From JAGQYH01 sp041393015 (GTDB taxonomy: Bacteria; Bacteroidota; Bacteroidia; Chitinophagales; JADIYW01), in contig JAWKKV010000006.1 of NCBI GenBank assembly GCA_041393015.1, positions 124,001-188,000 of the forward strand: 64,000 bases of DNA, read 5' to 3'. The position numbers and the translations under genes are program-made. Of the stretch, positions 63,373-64,000 are shown piece after piece; position 1 is the stretch's first letter; each line of letters opens with the position of its first letter. The notes under the pieces were generated by a model. It saw only the letters and a list, made by a program, of their open reading frames with translations. It ran no database searches and had not been told where the DNA came from.

Positions 63373-64000
63373 ATGTCTGTAAAGGGAACAAAATTCAATT
63401 TTAAAAATCAAACTAACTTTTATTTAGGAAAAGTTAGGGATGTTTACAGTATTGGGCAAGATACTTTAGTAATGGTTGCCAGTGATAGAATTTCAGCTTT
63501 TGATGTGGTTTTACCCAAAACGATTCCATTTAAAGGGCAAGTTTTAAATCAAATTGCCGCTAAATTTTTAGAAGCTACCAAAGATATTGTGCCAAATTGG
63601 GTGGAAAGTGTTCCCGACCCAAATGTTACCATCGGTAAGCGGTGTGAGCCATTTATGGTAGAAATGGTGATTAGAGGATATTGCACCGGGCATGCTTGGA
63701 GAACTTATAAAACAGGTGAAAGAGTTTTATGTGGCGTAACAATGCCGGAAGGGTTGAAAGAACATGATAAATTTCCTGAGCCCATCATTACTCCCTCCAC
63801 AAAGGCAGCACAAGGCAAACACGATGAAGATATTTCCAAAGAAGAAATCTTGGCAAAAGGATTAGTGAGCGCTGAAGATTACGCTAAGTTGGAAGCCTAC
63901 ACAAAAGCTTTATATGCGAAAGGCAGTGAAATGGCAGCCGAAAGAGGACTTATATTAGTGGATACAAAATATGAGTTTGGTAAAATCGGTGATCAAATTA
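63373..64000 (+). CDS. purC: Phosphoribosylaminoimidazole-succinocarboxamide synthase, 5' part
   Basis: Runs off the window after 209 codons; the longer (yeast ADE1-like) form of about 300 residues is expected. It joins aspartate to CAIR in purine synthesis. LGKVRDVYSIGQDTLVMVASDRISAFDVV, with nucleotide-binding Lys/Arg and the ASDRISAFD motif, VEMVIRGYCTGHAWRTY, and TPSTKAAQGKHDEDIS are all plainly visible in three pieces. The start ATG is 234 bp from the divergent DUF4861 gene. No purine riboswitch was found in that gap. Confidence 0.97.
   Translation, partial: MSVKGTKFNFKNQTNFYLGKVRDVYSIGQDTLVMVASDRISAFDVVLPKTIPFKGQVLNQIAAKFLEATKDIVPNWVESVPDPNVTIGKRCEPFMVEMVIRGYCTGHAWRTYKTGERVLCGVTMPEGLKEHDKFPEPIITPSTKAAQGKHDEDISKEEILAKGLVSAEDYAKLEAYTKALYAKGSEMAAERGLILVDTKYEFGKIGDQI

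Overview
The window is a stretch of chromosome from a low-GC, Gram-negative member of the Bacteroidota. The pointers are type IX secretion (T9SS) C-terminal sorting tails on two secreted enzymes, Bacteroidota-type families (DUF4412, TlpA-like proteins with a long N-terminal region, HExxH M43 proteases, SEC59-like kinases, the long PurC), a lipid A gene (lpxB), and several possible TAnnTTTG-type -7 boxes with little sign of Shine-Dalgarno sites. The order within the phylum cannot be fixed from this window. Most genes are intact, short-spaced and housekeeping or lipid-related. Four places break that pattern: a decayed 3-kb tract, a worn IS3-family element, a gene-less AT-rich gap with two DnaA boxes, and an operon for acyl-CoA/isoprenoid-like metabolism.

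Layout. 0-11 kb: secreted M43 protease, membrane-anchored EEP-fold phosphodiesterase, lysophospholipase, a 1205-residue SF1 helicase with a Vsr/DUF559-like tail, the bioB-bioF-bioD operon, and an eIF2B-like protein. 11-25.7 kb: folE; a GCS2-CBS ligase overlapping an AstE/AspA-type deacylase; ssb; a PhoX-like protein; a T9SS esterase; a lipoprotein lying between 50-bp direct repeats; VOC and DUF4412 proteins; a three-gene membrane operon; and surE, a small membrane gene and lpxB. 25.7-28.75 kb: a degraded accessory tract. It holds relics of an overlapping two-gene operon whose second gene was a ComEC-like metallo-beta-lactamase-fold hydrolase, a truncated tRNA-Ala(GGC), another gene fragment and a tandem repeat.

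28.75-43.6 kb: SRAP (HMCES/YedK) protein, GNAT, SpecificRecomb membrane protein, alkaline-ceramidase-like CREST protein, ElyC/SanA-type DUF218 protein, 3-hydroxyacyl-CoA dehydrogenase, TPR protein, M32 carboxypeptidase, DUF423, a large lipoprotein and ung. 43.6-46.8 kb: the worn IS3-family element inserted 11 bp upstream of ung, tRNA-Arg(UCU), a mini-lipoprotein, a bacterial GIDE-domain protein, and the DnaA-box gap. 46.8-54.5 kb: HEAT-like protein, enoyl-CoA hydratase, fumC framed by microsatellites, SIMPL and TlpA-like proteins, and a parallel beta-helix lipoprotein. 53.7-61 kb: a SEC59/VTE5-like polyprenol-type kinase and a stand-alone SCP2 protein, divergent from an operon of enoyl-CoA hydratase homologue, AtuA, AtuA C-terminal protein, four-helix-bundle protein, acyl-CoA dehydrogenase and an acyl-CoA dehydrogenase-SCP2 fusion. 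61-64 kb: serine hydrolase, DUF4861 protein and the 5' part of purC.

The most coherent functional theme is acyl-CoA chemistry. Both dehydrogenases carry the catalytic Glu at the isovaleryl/long-chain position, AtuA belongs to acyclic-terpene catabolism, and SCP2 domains bind hydrophobic acyl chains. This suggests turnover of a branched or isoprenoid acyl chain. The substrate is inference, and the geranyl-CoA carboxylase normally expected is not in the window. All coordinates and motifs were read by eye; no alignment or database search was run.
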